Notes under the pieces: model-generated
Told to the model about the DNA's origin: nothing
Databases searched by the model: none
Seen by the model: the letters and a program-made list of their open reading frames with translations, nothing else
Shown here: positions 15,493 to 24,347 of the stretch, one piece after another
Layout of the letters: every line of letters starts with the position of its first letter
How positions within the stretch are numbered: the first letter of the stretch is position 1
Assembly (NCBI RefSeq): GCF_007680605.1
Contig: NZ_VEIO01000001.1
Location: 62,001 to 126,000, forward strand
Direction of reading: 5' to 3'
Source: Paenibacillus xylanexedens
GTDB taxonomy: Bacteria > Bacillota > Bacilli > Paenibacillales > Paenibacillaceae
Length of the DNA: 64,000 nt
Position numbers and translations under genes: made by a program

Positions 15493-16056
15493 ATGGGAGT
15501 GCATAAAATAGAAGCTGTTTTTATTGATCGTGATGGTACAATCGGCGGTTCAGATGAAGTCCTTTACCCCGGAGAATTTGAATTGTTTCCATACACTGAA
15601 AATTCTTTAGAACAATTAAAAGCACTTGGAATTAGATTATTTGGATTTACGAATCAGCCGGGTATTTCAAGGGGGGAAGTGACAAAAGAGGTATTTGTAA
15701 AAGAAATGATAGATTTCGGCTTTGACGATGTTTATATATGCCCACATCAACATACAGATGGGTGTGATTGTCGGAAACCGAACCCAGGAATGTTACTTAA
15801 AGCAGCTAAGAAGAATCAATTAAATTTAAGCCATTGTATTGTAATTGGGGATAGATGGTCTGATCTATTGGCAGGTCATCATGCTGGATGCAAGAAAGTA
15901 TTAGTTTTGACAGGAGCGGGGAATGAGGCTTTGAGCAAATATAGATATAAATGGTCGGATATAGAAGCAGATTTTATTGCAAAAGATTTCGAAGATGCAG
16001 TTAATTATGTTATTAGTCTTCACGGAAAGGAAACAGAAGACAGGGCTATCCGCTAA
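15493..16056 (+). CDS. HAD-IIIA family phosphatase (GmhB/HisB-N-like)
   Basis: A 187-residue hydrolase. ATG 15493 is spaced 6 bp after TGGAGGT; TTG 15487 is less likely. The catalytic DxDxT motif appears as FIDRDGTIGG. Motif II is FGFTNQPGISRG, and motif IV is IGDRWSDLLAGHHAG. The ICPHQHTDGCDCRKP loop supplies the C/H zinc ligands seen in D-glycero-D-manno-heptose-1,7-bisphosphate phosphatase. No heptose genes are adjacent, so the substrate is uncertain. Confidence 0.85.
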   Translation: MGVHKIEAVFIDRDGTIGGSDEVLYPGEFELFPYTENSLEQLKALGIRLFGFTNQPGISRGEVTKEVFVKEMIDFGFDDVYICPHQHTDGCDCRKPNPGMLLKAAKKNQLNLSHCIVIGDRWSDLLAGHHAGCKKVLVLTGAGNEALSKYRYKWSDIEADFIAKDFEDAVNYVISLHGKETEDRAIR

Positions 16057-16075
16057 GCAATTTGGAGGGATAATA

Positions 16076-16585
16076 TTGCGAGTAAGTACATTTCTCGAGG
16101 AAAAAGATTTTAGATTGATGGATGTGGAATACTTGTCTCCAGCAATCAAGGCGCTCATGGTCGATCATCACATTAAGGTCACACAAGGAGGAAGTGAAAA
16201 TATTGCAAACATACATGTTCAATATAATGATAACTTGTCTTTTCAATGTAAAGTAATTGATTTATATCAGGAGCATTCACCAAAGATCGAATGGATCAAA
16301 AATAGTTACGTAACAGATACTTCGAATGATGATTTTGATTATGAGGATGTTATGCCACCTTTTGGTGTTGTAGAGTTATATGATTTTGATATGGAATGTA
16401 ACTCGGATTGTACGAAAGTCATGCTGCAAGCGTTGTATCAACTAACGTTCAATTTCTTGCTGGAATATTTCAATGTGATTGTTCTCCATTCAAGCGAAGT
16501 TAGGAATGTTATAGATCATGAGAAAATGAGATTTAAGCGTTTTATGATACATGATGAACTATATTATAGGTCGACCGCTTACTGA
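16076..16585 (+). CDS. Hypothetical protein
   Basis: A 169-residue soluble protein. TTG 16076 follows TTGGAGGGA; upstream in-frame codons overlap the HAD gene. The body is beta-rich (NIHVQYNDNLSFQCKVIDLYQE, FGVVELYDFDMECNSD) with a hydrophobic helix near the end (LYQLTFNFLLEYFNVIVL). No family recognised. It begins 20 bp after the HAD stop, so probably the same transcript. Confidence 0.6.
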   Translation: MRVSTFLEEKDFRLMDVEYLSPAIKALMVDHHIKVTQGGSENIANIHVQYNDNLSFQCKVIDLYQEHSPKIEWIKNSYVTDTSNDDFDYEDVMPPFGVVELYDFDMECNSDCTKVMLQALYQLTFNFLLEYFNVIVLHSSEVRNVIDHEKMRFKRFMIHDELYYRSTAY

Positions 16586-16641
16586 GTATAAAGAAAAGTG
16601 AATTCATGCAACTGTAACGAAATTAGGTGGGAGGCGGGAAA

Positions 16642-17142
16642 TTGCTCCAAAATATGATCCACATGATAAAAGGAAAAAACATAGAGGACATCAATTTGTC
16701 AGGGTTTATCAATTTAGAAGAAAATGGTGTGTATGAATTCACTCCAATGCTTACATTTGTATATGTCAAATTTGGAGAAGAATACTTGGAGTTTGCGTCC
16801 ATAGAACAATATTCGAGACTAAGAATTACGATTGTGCCCTCGATCAGACATGATTTCGAATTGGTTGAAGATTTTTATCCAGCGGTGTCTTCGATCAGTG
16901 ATGTGGTACTCATTAATCCTACGTCGCTGACGAATATGGTCTCGAGCATTGAAATTTTTAATATGGTAGAGAGAGAAAATGAAATGATATGTGATAGCAT
17001 TTTGATTACGCTGAAGAATGAACAAGTGCTGTTTTTCGATCCAACGTTTCTCTCTGGCATTAATATAGGCGGAATAGAGCAGTATGAATTTTGGCGGATT
17101 CATCATGAAGAGGAAAAACAAGAGGTATACATCAAGATTTAA
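16642..17142 (+). CDS. Hypothetical protein
   Basis: A 166-residue soluble protein. TTG 16642 is preferred from the GGGAGGCGGG site; GTG 16627 lies inside it and ATG 16654 is also possible. It has an N-terminal helix and many short strands (LTFVYVKFGEEYLEFASIEQY, NEMICDSILITLKNEQVLFFD) like a small beta-barrel or Sm/SRPBCC-type fold. Not recognised. It resembles in style, though not clearly in sequence, the preceding gene. Confidence 0.6.
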   Translation: MLQNMIHMIKGKNIEDINLSGFINLEENGVYEFTPMLTFVYVKFGEEYLEFASIEQYSRLRITIVPSIRHDFELVEDFYPAVSSISDVVLINPTSLTNMVSSIEIFNMVERENEMICDSILITLKNEQVLFFDPTFLSGINIGGIEQYEFWRIHHEEEKQEVYIKI

Positions 17143-17210
17143 GGATACGATTGGGAGTATTACTCATTTTATTGCACTACATCAATCTAATATATTGGAA
17201 GTGGTCTTCA

Positions 17211-17525
17211 GTGAAGAAAGTAGCAGTCGCGAGCCTGTATTTTTTGAGTGAGGCAGAGGGCGGACAGAAGTCAGCAATTACGAAGGACTTTTCAGCACCT
17301 ATCGTTTTTGATGTGGATCCAGATTTGCAATTTGGGCTCTGGAGTGCTGTCGTGAAGTTACATAGTCAACCGGATGAACATAGGGAAGCCAAGGCTGATC
17401 TGTACTATCTATTCCATAATTCAGAAGAGGTACCGAATCATCTGTTGGAACCCGGTAACCGTTTTTCACTACAAACGAATAAGACTATTGCCAAAGGCAC
17501 AATAGAATATTTAAAAGAAGGATAA
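17211..17525 (+). CDS. Small protein resembling EF-Tu domain III
   Basis: A 104-residue protein. GTG 17211 follows GGAAGTGG; the longer frame from 17151 adds an unlikely hydrophobic lead. The order LSEAEGGQKSAI, then APIVFDVDP and LLEPGNRFSLQTNKTIAKGTI recalls the C-terminal beta-barrel of elongation factor Tu found as a stand-alone protein in Firmicutes. This is a pattern impression only. It is separated by 68 bp from the previous stop. Confidence 0.5.
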   Translation: MKKVAVASLYFLSEAEGGQKSAITKDFSAPIVFDVDPDLQFGLWSAVVKLHSQPDEHREAKADLYYLFHNSEEVPNHLLEPGNRFSLQTNKTIAKGTIEYLKEG

Positions 17526-17649
17526 AAACATCAAACCCTGTAGTTTCGATAATATAAGGTACCCATTCGAGAGATCGAGCAATATGAAACAACTAACAAC
17601 TTTTGGACGTCTATATTATGTGACCAATAAATATTAAAGGGAGACTGAT

Positions 17650-17961
17650 ATGGAGATGAAAAAATTGAAATATCGTCTTATTCTACCACTTATTCAATGT
17701 TGTTTAGTGATCGCCGCTTTTGTTACAAATAAGAGTATGCATAACGGGTCAGGGGAAGGCATGAATCAGATCATTGCCAACATCTTAACGAATATAGAGT
17801 TTTATTTAAAAACATTATTCGGATACGATGATATTGTTAATTACCATTTTAGATTTGTGACTACATTTCTGGGGATACTTATCTGGTTGTTCCTTGGTTA
17901 TCTATTAGATGTAATGATGCAACCAAAACATAAATTGAAGTTGAATCCATCCAAAGAATGA
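17650..17961 (+). CDS. Small membrane protein
   Basis: A 103-residue protein with two transmembrane helices (about residues 9-26 and 70-92) and a 45-residue loop (NGSGEGMNQIIANILTNIEFYLKTLFGYDD). ATG 17650 follows AAAGGGAGA. The basic C-terminal tail suggests a cytoplasmic end. No family recognised; single gene. Confidence 0.6.
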   Translation: MEMKKLKYRLILPLIQCCLVIAAFVTNKSMHNGSGEGMNQIIANILTNIEFYLKTLFGYDDIVNYHFRFVTTFLGILIWLFLGYLLDVMMQPKHKLKLNPSKE

Positions 17962-18017
17962 TCACTAGAGCAAGCGTATATAGTAGACCACATACGTACA
18001 GAAGGAGTTATGCATAA

Positions 18018-18812
18018 ATGGTAAATCATATGACCACATTGGGATTTCGTGTACATTCCCCGGAAGATTTTGAAGATATCGCCGAGTATGCACTTTCAAC
18101 TGGAACCAGAATCAAAGCTACCTATGGGCAATATGCTCTGGCTCTGGCAGGAGAAGGGATTGAGATATGGCTTCAGATAGATAAAAAGAATCAGGTTATC
18201 GGACTGAATCCACATTTCTCAGGTTCATCCCGTATGAAGATTGGACTTACCGCAGAACTAGAACCAGACGAAAACAATAAACTAGATGGCAGATTTCATG
18301 CTTGGGCCGAACCAGATGAGTCGATGGAGTCGGGAATTTATCCATTCGTTTTTGACCTGCCGAACCGAGGGGTTTACGGGCAGATTCTTATTCCACAGAT
18401 GATACATGTACAATTGTCTGCATTCGCACATGAAGTGACGATCTATAAAGACGAAGAAGAATTTAACCTATCTCAGGATAGTGAATACAAATTTGCAGTG
18501 GAATCCTTTGTTCCATCCGGACTATTTAGTGAAGGTACGCCAAGTGCAACTGCCATGTTCACAGGAAGAATCGTAGAAACAGCAGAGATTGTTAATGAGC
18601 AGTCGAAGCTGCGGTTCACCTGGGCATTAGTCAAGACGTTAGGTGGAGAGATTGATGTTCTCATTGATCAAGAACTCGTTAACAAGGAAATGATTGTCGG
18701 GGACATTATCTCTGGTTCATTTTGGCTTAGTGCAAAGTTCCAAGATGAACCTATAATGAAGAAAAAGAGCAACGTGATTAACAGAATGTTTGGAAGAAAT
18801 AAAGAGAAATGA
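18018..18812 (+). CDS. Conserved hypothetical protein
   Basis: A 264-residue soluble protein. ATG 18018 follows GAAGGAG. The N-terminal region (LGFRVHSPEDFEDIAEYALSTG) looks like a ligand-binding alpha/beta module. The middle (GLTAELEPDENNKLDGRFHAWAEP) and the end (LVNKEMIVGDIISGSFWLSAKF) look like an OB- or beta-barrel domain. Homologues without assigned function are common in Paenibacillus and Bacillus as I recall. A strong terminator follows, so it is probably monocistronic. Confidence 0.7.
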   Translation: MVNHMTTLGFRVHSPEDFEDIAEYALSTGTRIKATYGQYALALAGEGIEIWLQIDKKNQVIGLNPHFSGSSRMKIGLTAELEPDENNKLDGRFHAWAEPDESMESGIYPFVFDLPNRGVYGQILIPQMIHVQLSAFAHEVTIYKDEEEFNLSQDSEYKFAVESFVPSGLFSEGTPSATAMFTGRIVETAEIVNEQSKLRFTWALVKTLGGEIDVLIDQELVNKEMIVGDIISGSFWLSAKFQDEPIMKKKSNVINRMFGRNKEK

Positions 18813-18836
18813 ACGAAATTTGATGCCAAACATGAG

Positions 18837-18864
18837 CCCCGCGATTCATTGTCGCGGGGTTTCT
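18837..18864 (+). terminator. Rho-independent terminator
   Basis: A perfect 8 bp stem CCCCGCGA / TCGCGGGG with a 7 bp loop, followed by TTTCT, 25 bp after the hypothetical gene. Confidence 0.85.
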
Positions 18865-18960
18865 CCATAAGGTAAGATGGAGAAGAAATGTAATCTTTTT
18901 ACTATGAAGCATGATTGAATCGGATGGATCAAAAACAGCTAATCTGAGGAGTGATCACGA

Positions 18961-19623
18961 ATGGATATGAAGAGTCAGAGCGGTGATTTTCTTGGTAGAA
19001 TTCAGATGGAATCGCAGGAGAGTGATTACGTCGTAGATCAAATTATACGTACTCTGAAACCCGGTGATGGAAAGGCCATTTACATTGCAAATGCTGGAGA
19101 GCACCAATTCACCCAGCAGACGAATTATGCTGCCGTTGAATGGGAGCACGGACTGGAGCAGTTGAAGGAAACGCTGACGGAGTGGCAACCACAGTTTCCG
19201 GCCCATGCGGGAGTTGAGAGTATTCAGGTCTATTATGGATTCGATAATCTGACACCTGATGAGATTGAAGCTATGGCTGAAGAGAGCAGAACCACAGGAC
19301 AGCAGGTCGTGGTCCGCGATTTGCATCCAAATAACAAACTTGTAGGTGTCCGAATCCGTTATCAAGGAGAAGGGGCACTGACCCTTCACATTTTTGGGAC
19401 AACCAAAAGCCGAGTTTACCTGTCTGAGGATGAATTGTCTCGGGTGAAACCACTACGCGTTCGGGACGCGGAAGCATTTTATTTTTCAAATCACGGAATG
19501 GATCGGTTGATCTGGATTGAGGCTGGAAGTAGCGGAAAAGCGCTACAGTATGAACTGATCGGGCAGCAGCAGTCCGCAGCAGCATTAATTCAAATCGCTG
19601 AAGGGATGAGCATAGAGTCTTAG
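18961..19623 (+). CDS. Hypothetical protein
   Basis: A 220-residue soluble protein with ATG 18961 and a GAGGAGTGA site. It contains an N-terminal region with HQFTQQTNYAAVEWEHGLEQLKETL and a middle beta-rich part (VVRDLHPNNKLVGVRIRYQGEGAL). The short C-terminus has many Ala and Gln. I recognise no domain. It is followed after 28 bp by a membrane-anchored protein, so an operon is likely. Confidence 0.65.
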   Translation: MDMKSQSGDFLGRIQMESQESDYVVDQIIRTLKPGDGKAIYIANAGEHQFTQQTNYAAVEWEHGLEQLKETLTEWQPQFPAHAGVESIQVYYGFDNLTPDEIEAMAEESRTTGQQVVVRDLHPNNKLVGVRIRYQGEGALTLHIFGTTKSRVYLSEDELSRVKPLRVRDAEAFYFSNHGMDRLIWIEAGSSGKALQYELIGQQQSAAALIQIAEGMSIES

Positions 19624-19651
19624 TTAAGCATCGAAAAGAAAGGGAACAGAT

Positions 19652-20215
19652 ATGAATAACAGAAGATGGGCATTACTTTCAACGATTATTGTGATTGTAG
19701 CCGCAATATTTATTTATCAGTATTACAAGTCGGACTCCACAAGCGAGGCAATAACAGAGAAGGTTTTGAACCAAGATGGGTATACCGTCACGCTGAGATC
19801 AGAACATATTCCTGTTGAAATTTTTGTAAAACCGGAATGGATTAATTTTAATGTCGATGAACCCATGAACAAAGATATCCAAGCAGCCGAGATCCACAAC
19901 TCGACGCTGCTACTGGATGTGGTGAACAGAGGTAACGATATTTATTTTTCGTTTAGAACGATCTTTAATATGAACAATCCTTCGGGCGTATTTATATATA
20001 ATGGATACTTTACTGAAGAGGGAATTCAAACTTATACGGATACAAATGTGAAATTGTACGATAAAAATGGTGAAGAAATCGCAGTAAGTCAAACAGGACT
20101 TGGTCCAGGTGCAGCATTTTCCTTTGGAATTGAGGAGGAACAACAGAAGCTTATCAAGGAAGGGTTCTATATGAAGTATGATGATTTTAATGTTTATAAT
20201 TATATGAAAAAATAG
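19652..20215 (+). CDS. Membrane-anchored extracytoplasmic hypothetical protein
   Basis: A 187-residue protein. ATG 19652 follows AAAGGGAAC. A single N-terminal helix (WALLSTIIVIVAAIFIYQY) with a basic start anchors it. The rest is a beta-sandwich-like domain (LLLDVVNRGNDIYFSFRTIFN, TGLGPGAAFSFGIEEEQ) on the outer face. Function unknown. Confidence 0.65.
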   Translation: MNNRRWALLSTIIVIVAAIFIYQYYKSDSTSEAITEKVLNQDGYTVTLRSEHIPVEIFVKPEWINFNVDEPMNKDIQAAEIHNSTLLLDVVNRGNDIYFSFRTIFNMNNPSGVFIYNGYFTEEGIQTYTDTNVKLYDKNGEEIAVSQTGLGPGAAFSFGIEEEQQKLIKEGFYMKYDDFNVYNYMKK

Positions 20216-20302
20216 CAGCCCATCATGACTGAGTTCAGCGATCAGATGCGCCTTGCCATGAGGTAAATGGATGGGTGTGTGAAGCAATATATGGAGGATA
20301 TC

Positions 20303-20782
20303 ATGGATATTGTAACCAAGCAGTTGAAGCTGGAAGAGCTTAGTGATTTGAAATATGAAGTCCATATTGGAGATTCGAAGGCAGTGAAATATTGCAGGAT
20401 CATGATTCTAAAGTTCATGGGTGAATATGGATATGGTTCTGGGGGGAATTCAGATGCCATCTATATGTGTGCCATAGGCAAAGCGGTGTTAGAAGCCTGG
20501 GAACCAGCGGGTTTGATCCTGGATTTCAGTGAACTGACCTATGAATGGGGAGATCAGTTAGAGGATGTGTTCTATATTGGTGAAGATCAGTATCGCAACA
20601 TTCCTTTTCCAGTAGCACTTATTGTAGGCGAACAGTCGGAAGAAGCGATCAGAACGTTAATATTAGGGGTATATAGTGATCAGACCACCGAAGACATTGA
20701 CTGGGTGCACCGTGATCTGAACAGTGCGTGGAGATTCATTGAGGAGAAATTGACGGAGTACGATCGAGATAAACGATTGTAA
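20303..20782 (+). CDS. Hypothetical protein
   Basis: A 159-residue soluble protein. ATG 20303 has TGGAGGA before it; the frame reaches 20267 upstream. It contains SDAIYMCAIGKAVLEAWEPAGLILDFSELTYEWGDQLEDVF, which resembles anti-sigma-antagonist-like alternation of strands and helices, and a C-terminal amphipathic helix. No family is named with confidence. Confidence 0.65.
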   Translation: MDIVTKQLKLEELSDLKYEVHIGDSKAVKYCRIMILKFMGEYGYGSGGNSDAIYMCAIGKAVLEAWEPAGLILDFSELTYEWGDQLEDVFYIGEDQYRNIPFPVALIVGEQSEEAIRTLILGVYSDQTTEDIDWVHRDLNSAWRFIEEKLTEYDRDKRL

Positions 20783-20815
20783 AATCTGCCGTGACAGCCT
20801 TTTAAGTATAAATCC

Positions 20816-20842
20816 AAATGAAAAAGCCCCAACGTTGGGGCT
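20816..20842 (-). terminator. Terminator for the minus-strand gene
   Basis: The perfect palindrome AGCCCCAACGTTGGGGCT at 20825-20842 is followed on the minus strand by TTTTTCATTT. It lies 65 bp beyond the stop of the convergent gene at 20907. On the plus strand no T-run follows. Confidence 0.75.
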
Positions 20843-20906
20843 AACTCCAATTCCATGCTAATTCATCGATAAAGGCCTGTGGGAGGGATAAGATAGAGTC
20901 ACATGG

Positions 20907-21521
20907 TTAGGAATCCTGATTCAGGTTGTACTTTTTCATAACGAAGTCACGGAACGTCGAATACTCAGATAATTGTTGTGATGAGGAGGACTCAGGTAAG
21001 CTATATTGGCTTACGCCTTCCAAGTTGAATTTTCCCAAGTTATCATTAATCAAACCGTAATCACCATAGGAGTTTCTCAGCAAAAAAAGCACACTTGGTT
21101 CATTCTTCTGCAGTTCTACATAATCATTTGCCGTGTACTTCACATTTTCATCCAGGCTGACAGGTTCGATGATTGTCAATTCAGTTTGATCTGAAGGGAA
21201 ATCCTCAGGTTTCTTTAGTATTTTCGTGATCTTTATATTGGTGTTGGTGTGAAAGGACTGCATGGCTCCATCATCGAATGCAGTTATGACATGCTCACGA
21301 TCCGCAAACCCGTCTGTTGCATAACCAATCACGATGAATTCAGCGAACGCATGTAGCTTTTCCACTTCACTGAAGGTGATGGAGTTGGCCGGTAGATGGA
21401 CTACGGTATAAACACTTTGCTCCGGTTTGGATTGAACATTCATATATGTGAAGATCGATAGAGTGACAACGGCTATGCATACAACGAATATCAGAATAGA
21501 TCTCTTATGGAATGAAAACAT
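20907..21521 (-). CDS. Secreted or membrane-anchored hypothetical protein
   Basis: A 204-residue protein. The N-terminal hydrophobic helix (SILIFVVCIAVVTLSIFTYM) may be an uncleaved anchor. The outer domain has SEVEKLHAFAEFIVIGYA, NIKITKILKK, LTIIEPVSL, and SVLFLLRNSYGDYGLI. The order of blocks is the same as in the protein at 59601, suggesting distant paralogues. It is the only minus-strand gene in the first 29 kb. AGAGGA precedes the ATG on the minus strand. Confidence 0.65.
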   Translation of the reverse strand: MFSFHKRSILIFVVCIAVVTLSIFTYMNVQSKPEQSVYTVVHLPANSITFSEVEKLHAFAEFIVIGYATDGFADREHVITAFDDGAMQSFHTNTNIKITKILKKPEDFPSDQTELTIIEPVSLDENVKYTANDYVELQKNEPSVLFLLRNSYGDYGLINDNLGKFNLEGVSQYSLPESSSSQQLSEYSTFRDFVMKKYNLNQDS

Positions 21522-21654
21522 CAGCTTATCCTCTCTTAGATATTACTTTTCTCCACTTCTACTATCACATATATGAGAATTCTTGTAAATTATACATAGG
21601 AGTATGAACCGATAGATGAATGGATTTTAGAGATGAGACCGAAGGAGTTTTTCT

Positions 21655-22221
21655 ATGAAAACGATCATTTATATGGTTAGGCATGCGGAGTCGCCATACA
21701 ATGAAGGAACGGAAAGAACAAGAGGACTTACCTTGAAGGGCTGGGAGAATGCGGCCAAAGTAACCGAGATGTTAAAGGAAGAAGGAATACATACCATCAT
21801 CTCAAGTCCGTATGCCAGGGCTGTTCTAACTTTAGAGGGGCTGGCAACGGCTTTGGGGCTAGGTATGCAGCTCATGGAGGATTTGCGAGAAAGGCATTTT
21901 TCAGATGAGGCTGTTGCAGATGAGGATTTTAGCGCGATTACGGAAAGAATGTTTGCTGATCCAGAGTATGCATTGCCCGGAGGCGAGTCTAACAAGGTGT
22001 GCCAGCATAGAGCTGTGAGTGGTTTGAAACAGATTTTAGAAGAGTATTCTGGGAAAAAAGTAGCAATCGGCACACACGGACATGTCATGACGTTAATGAT
22101 AAATGCCTTTGATCCCACGTACGGTGTGGAATTTATCAATCAGATCAAGAAACCGGATATCTATCAATTACAATTTGACGGGATGAAGTTAGAGAAAGTG
22201 ACTAGACTGTGGGAAGAATAG
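21655..22221 (+). CDS. Histidine phosphatase family protein
   Basis: A 188-residue phosphoglycerate-mutase-like enzyme. ATG 21655 follows GAAGGAG. The catalytic RHAE is in MVRHAESPYNEGTE; the second Arg/Glu cluster is SSPYARAVLTLEGLA and the late His is IGTHGHVMT. All active-site residues are present, so it should hydrolyse or transfer a phosphate through a phosphohistidine. Substrate unknown. It is followed at once by two hypothetical genes, probably as an operon. Confidence 0.9.
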   Translation: MKTIIYMVRHAESPYNEGTERTRGLTLKGWENAAKVTEMLKEEGIHTIISSPYARAVLTLEGLATALGLGMQLMEDLRERHFSDEAVADEDFSAITERMFADPEYALPGGESNKVCQHRAVSGLKQILEEYSGKKVAIGTHGHVMTLMINAFDPTYGVEFINQIKKPDIYQLQFDGMKLEKVTRLWEE

Positions 22222-22233
22222 GAGATGGTTCCG

Positions 22234-22767
22234 ATGAAAATTGAACCTACCAAAGAGTTTGCTTGTAAGCTGGGGATCATGCTTGAGAGCAAATTAATCT
22301 GGTACAAGCACTTCCACCCGTTTTGTGATGACGTTATTCTGGAATACGAGAAGCCACCATATTGGATCATTGAATTAGCAACGGTGAAATATCAAGGTGA
22401 CGCGATTGGCATCGTTAACAGATATATTCACTCCGAACCTTTCGTCGATGAATATCTGAACTCCTTACACGACCATTACATCGCTTGTTTGTATATGAAG
22501 TACGATCGAAGAGAAATATCCTGGGCCAGTTTTCTGCTCGGTTCCGGACAGTATGCCGATCATTACCAGGCAGTGAAAGTGGAATGCGAATATTTCTATG
22601 AATTATTAAATGAATATGAGGCTGAAGAGTTCGATATGGAGCTTGAGCACAAAAAAAGTGAAGAGATTCGGGATACGTTTCGGAACGAGATCACGGAAAT
22701 GGAAGAGATCTATGATGTGTTTAGGAATTATTTTAAACAATATATCAGGAAGGAAAGAGAAGCATGA
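22234..22767 (+). CDS. Hypothetical protein
   Basis: A 177-residue acidic soluble protein. ATG 22234 is spaced well from AGGAGA; ATG 22225 overlaps the site. It has a first alpha/beta part (WYKHFHPFCDDVILEYEKPPYWI) and a long charged helical C-terminus with repeated E and R, possibly a coiled coil. Its stop overlaps the next start by ATGA, implying translational coupling. Not recognised. Confidence 0.65.
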   Translation: MKIEPTKEFACKLGIMLESKLIWYKHFHPFCDDVILEYEKPPYWIIELATVKYQGDAIGIVNRYIHSEPFVDEYLNSLHDHYIACLYMKYDRREISWASFLLGSGQYADHYQAVKVECEYFYELLNEYEAEEFDMELEHKKSEEIRDTFRNEITEMEEIYDVFRNYFKQYIRKEREA

Positions 22768-23450
22768 AGCTTTTTCATGGAAAAGAAACCGACGATGTAC
22801 CGCGGATGCCTGCGATGCCGTCTATTTGTACACCTCTGGGCACCGTGGAATTCTCGCTTTCGGTCTCAAACCAATCCTATCTTGCAACAGATTGCGCCAA
22901 GCTCAGCAGCGGTGGATGGTTGTATAAGTATTACTACGACTTGTGGGACTGCGAACTCGCGATTTGTAGAGTAGATGTAGAACTTGCTTGCGATCAGGCA
23001 GTAGAGGAATGCTGGGGAGCTGTATTCCGAATCAAACCAAAGAATGATCACCAGATTGATGAGTGCAGCTTCACAGCCTTGTGGGAAGAGGGTTATAACT
23101 GGACAAGCTGTGGATCGGATACAGGAGAAGGACTCGAAGCGATTGAGTATAAAAATCAAATCGATCGGTTACATATGGGTACACAAGACGGAACCTTGTT
23201 AATGATGAGGAGAAACCAAGGGGATCGGATTCCGAAATCCTATGGTGAAGGTATGGATGTTGAAGCACAGGGGTACATCCTGAGTTCTGGAAAAGGGATT
23301 AGTGTGCCCATGTCACAGATAGAATCGGATGAAATATGTGAAATTCATGTTGTAATCGCTTGGAAGAAGTATGTAGAAGACGATGTGTCTACCTGGTTCG
23401 CTGTGGATCAATTTTCAAAGGATATATTAAGAGGAGAAGGACTCAGATAA
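22764..23450 (+). CDS. Hypothetical protein
   Basis: A 228-residue Cys- and Trp-rich soluble protein. ATG 22764 overlaps the previous stop, and GGAAGG precedes. Visible parts: PLGTVEFSLSVSNQSYLATDCAKLSSGGW, a central ECSFTALWEEGYNWTSCGSD, and a C-terminal strand with EIHVVIAWKKYV. No family recognised. The coupling to 22234 suggests a shared role. Confidence 0.65.
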   Translation: MKLFHGKETDDVPRMPAMPSICTPLGTVEFSLSVSNQSYLATDCAKLSSGGWLYKYYYDLWDCELAICRVDVELACDQAVEECWGAVFRIKPKNDHQIDECSFTALWEEGYNWTSCGSDTGEGLEAIEYKNQIDRLHMGTQDGTLLMMRRNQGDRIPKSYGEGMDVEAQGYILSSGKGISVPMSQIESDEICEIHVVIAWKKYVEDDVSTWFAVDQFSKDILRGEGLR

Positions 23451-23483
23451 GCAACACCAATTTAATAGATAAGGGTGAACCCT

Positions 23484-24065
23484 ATGGAACGAGGACTCAT
23501 TATCTTTTTAAACGGAACGTCCAGTTCAGGCAAGACAAGCATTGCGCTGGAAATGAAAAAGCAGGGGGAAATGCCGTTGCATCATCTGTCCGTAGATCAA
23601 TTTTTTCAAAATTACGATCAGTTCATCGATACGACATATCCGGATATGCAGCCAACAAGAGAAGTGGAGCCGGGTGTGATGTCAGATATCCTATTTGGCC
23701 CGATTGGCTCATTGTACTTCTCAACTATTAAACTATTTTCGGAGCTGGGCCTGAATGTAATTGTGGATACGGTCATCAGTGATGACAAGTTTTTCAATGA
23801 TTTTTATGATTTGCTTGCCGATTATCCGATACTGTTTGTTGGTGTTCATTGCTCCAAAGAAGAACTTACCAGAAGAGAGCAAAGCAGGGGGGATCGCGAG
23901 ATCGGGCTAGCCCATTCCCAGTTCGATTACATATACGCTTACGATGAGTATGATCTGGAAGTGAACACGGAAGAACTCAGTTCAGCTGCGTGTGCGGAAA
24001 AGATATTAAGTTATATGAATTCCGGGCAAGAGTACTCGGCATTTAAGAAGTTAATTCGAAGATAA
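23484..24065 (+). CDS. Chloramphenicol phosphotransferase-like P-loop kinase
   Basis: A 193-residue kinase. ATG 23484 is preferred over GTG 23475, with AAGGG upstream. The N-terminus GLIIFLNGTSSSGKTSIALEM is a Walker A and matches the CPT family opening. Then HHLSVDQFF (substrate Asp) and LNVIVDTVISDDKFF follow, and a late VGVHCSKEELTRREQSRGDRE supplies the LID arginines. CPT enzymes phosphorylate chloramphenicol, but chromosomal homologues often have other substrates. Its stop codon abuts the MITE-like element. Confidence 0.8.
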   Translation: MERGLIIFLNGTSSSGKTSIALEMKKQGEMPLHHLSVDQFFQNYDQFIDTTYPDMQPTREVEPGVMSDILFGPIGSLYFSTIKLFSELGLNVIVDTVISDDKFFNDFYDLLADYPILFVGVHCSKEELTRREQSRGDREIGLAHSQFDYIYAYDEYDLEVNTEELSSAACAEKILSYMNSGQEYSAFKKLIRR

Positions 24066-24260
24066 CTATATAAGTTGAACTATTTATTTACACAGAAACG
24101 GAGAGGACAGAAAAAACCTGAAAAAGCGAAGCGGTCGCCTTTATCATCGGATTTGTCCCTTTAGAAAAGGGAATCAAAAAAATCCGGGGATAACAGCGAT
24201 GGGAAGGTTATTCTGTCGTCGGAGTACTTCGCGTAAACATCTTTAGTTGAACTTATATAG
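24066..24260. mobile_element. MITE-like repeat with terminal inverted repeats
   Basis: A 195 bp gene-free element. Left end CTATATAAGTTGAACTA (24066-24082); right end TAGTTGAACTTATATAG (24244-24260). The two are inverted repeats with a single mismatch. The centre folds into a long imperfect hairpin (GGATTT..TCCCTTT..AAAGGGA..AAATCC and GGATAACAGCGA). The left end abuts the stop codon of the kinase. Half of a similar end lies at 28715. Confidence 0.6.
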
Positions 24261-24320
24261 AAGATAAGTGAAGGAAAGGGCGGCTAGTTATAGTTTCATA
24301 AGGATGTTAGACATGTTGAA

Positions 24321-24347
24321 CCTAACGATTCTTCGTTAGGTTTTTTT
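24321..24347 (+). terminator. Rho-independent terminator
   Basis: CCTAACGA, loop TTCT, TCGTTAGG, then seven T. It lies 256 bp downstream of the kinase, beyond the MITE-like element, and upstream of the ABC operon. It could end the gene before it or a short leader transcript; no conserved riboswitch or T-box sequence was recognised in the 24348-24621 leader. Confidence 0.85.

Noticed and set aside
24066-24072. AGATAAC at the kinase end as the missing partner of GTTATCT from element H
   Set aside because: The 7-mer matches by sequence, but no L-box (TATTCACG-like) follows and it is 16.6 kb away; it belongs to the MITE-like end.
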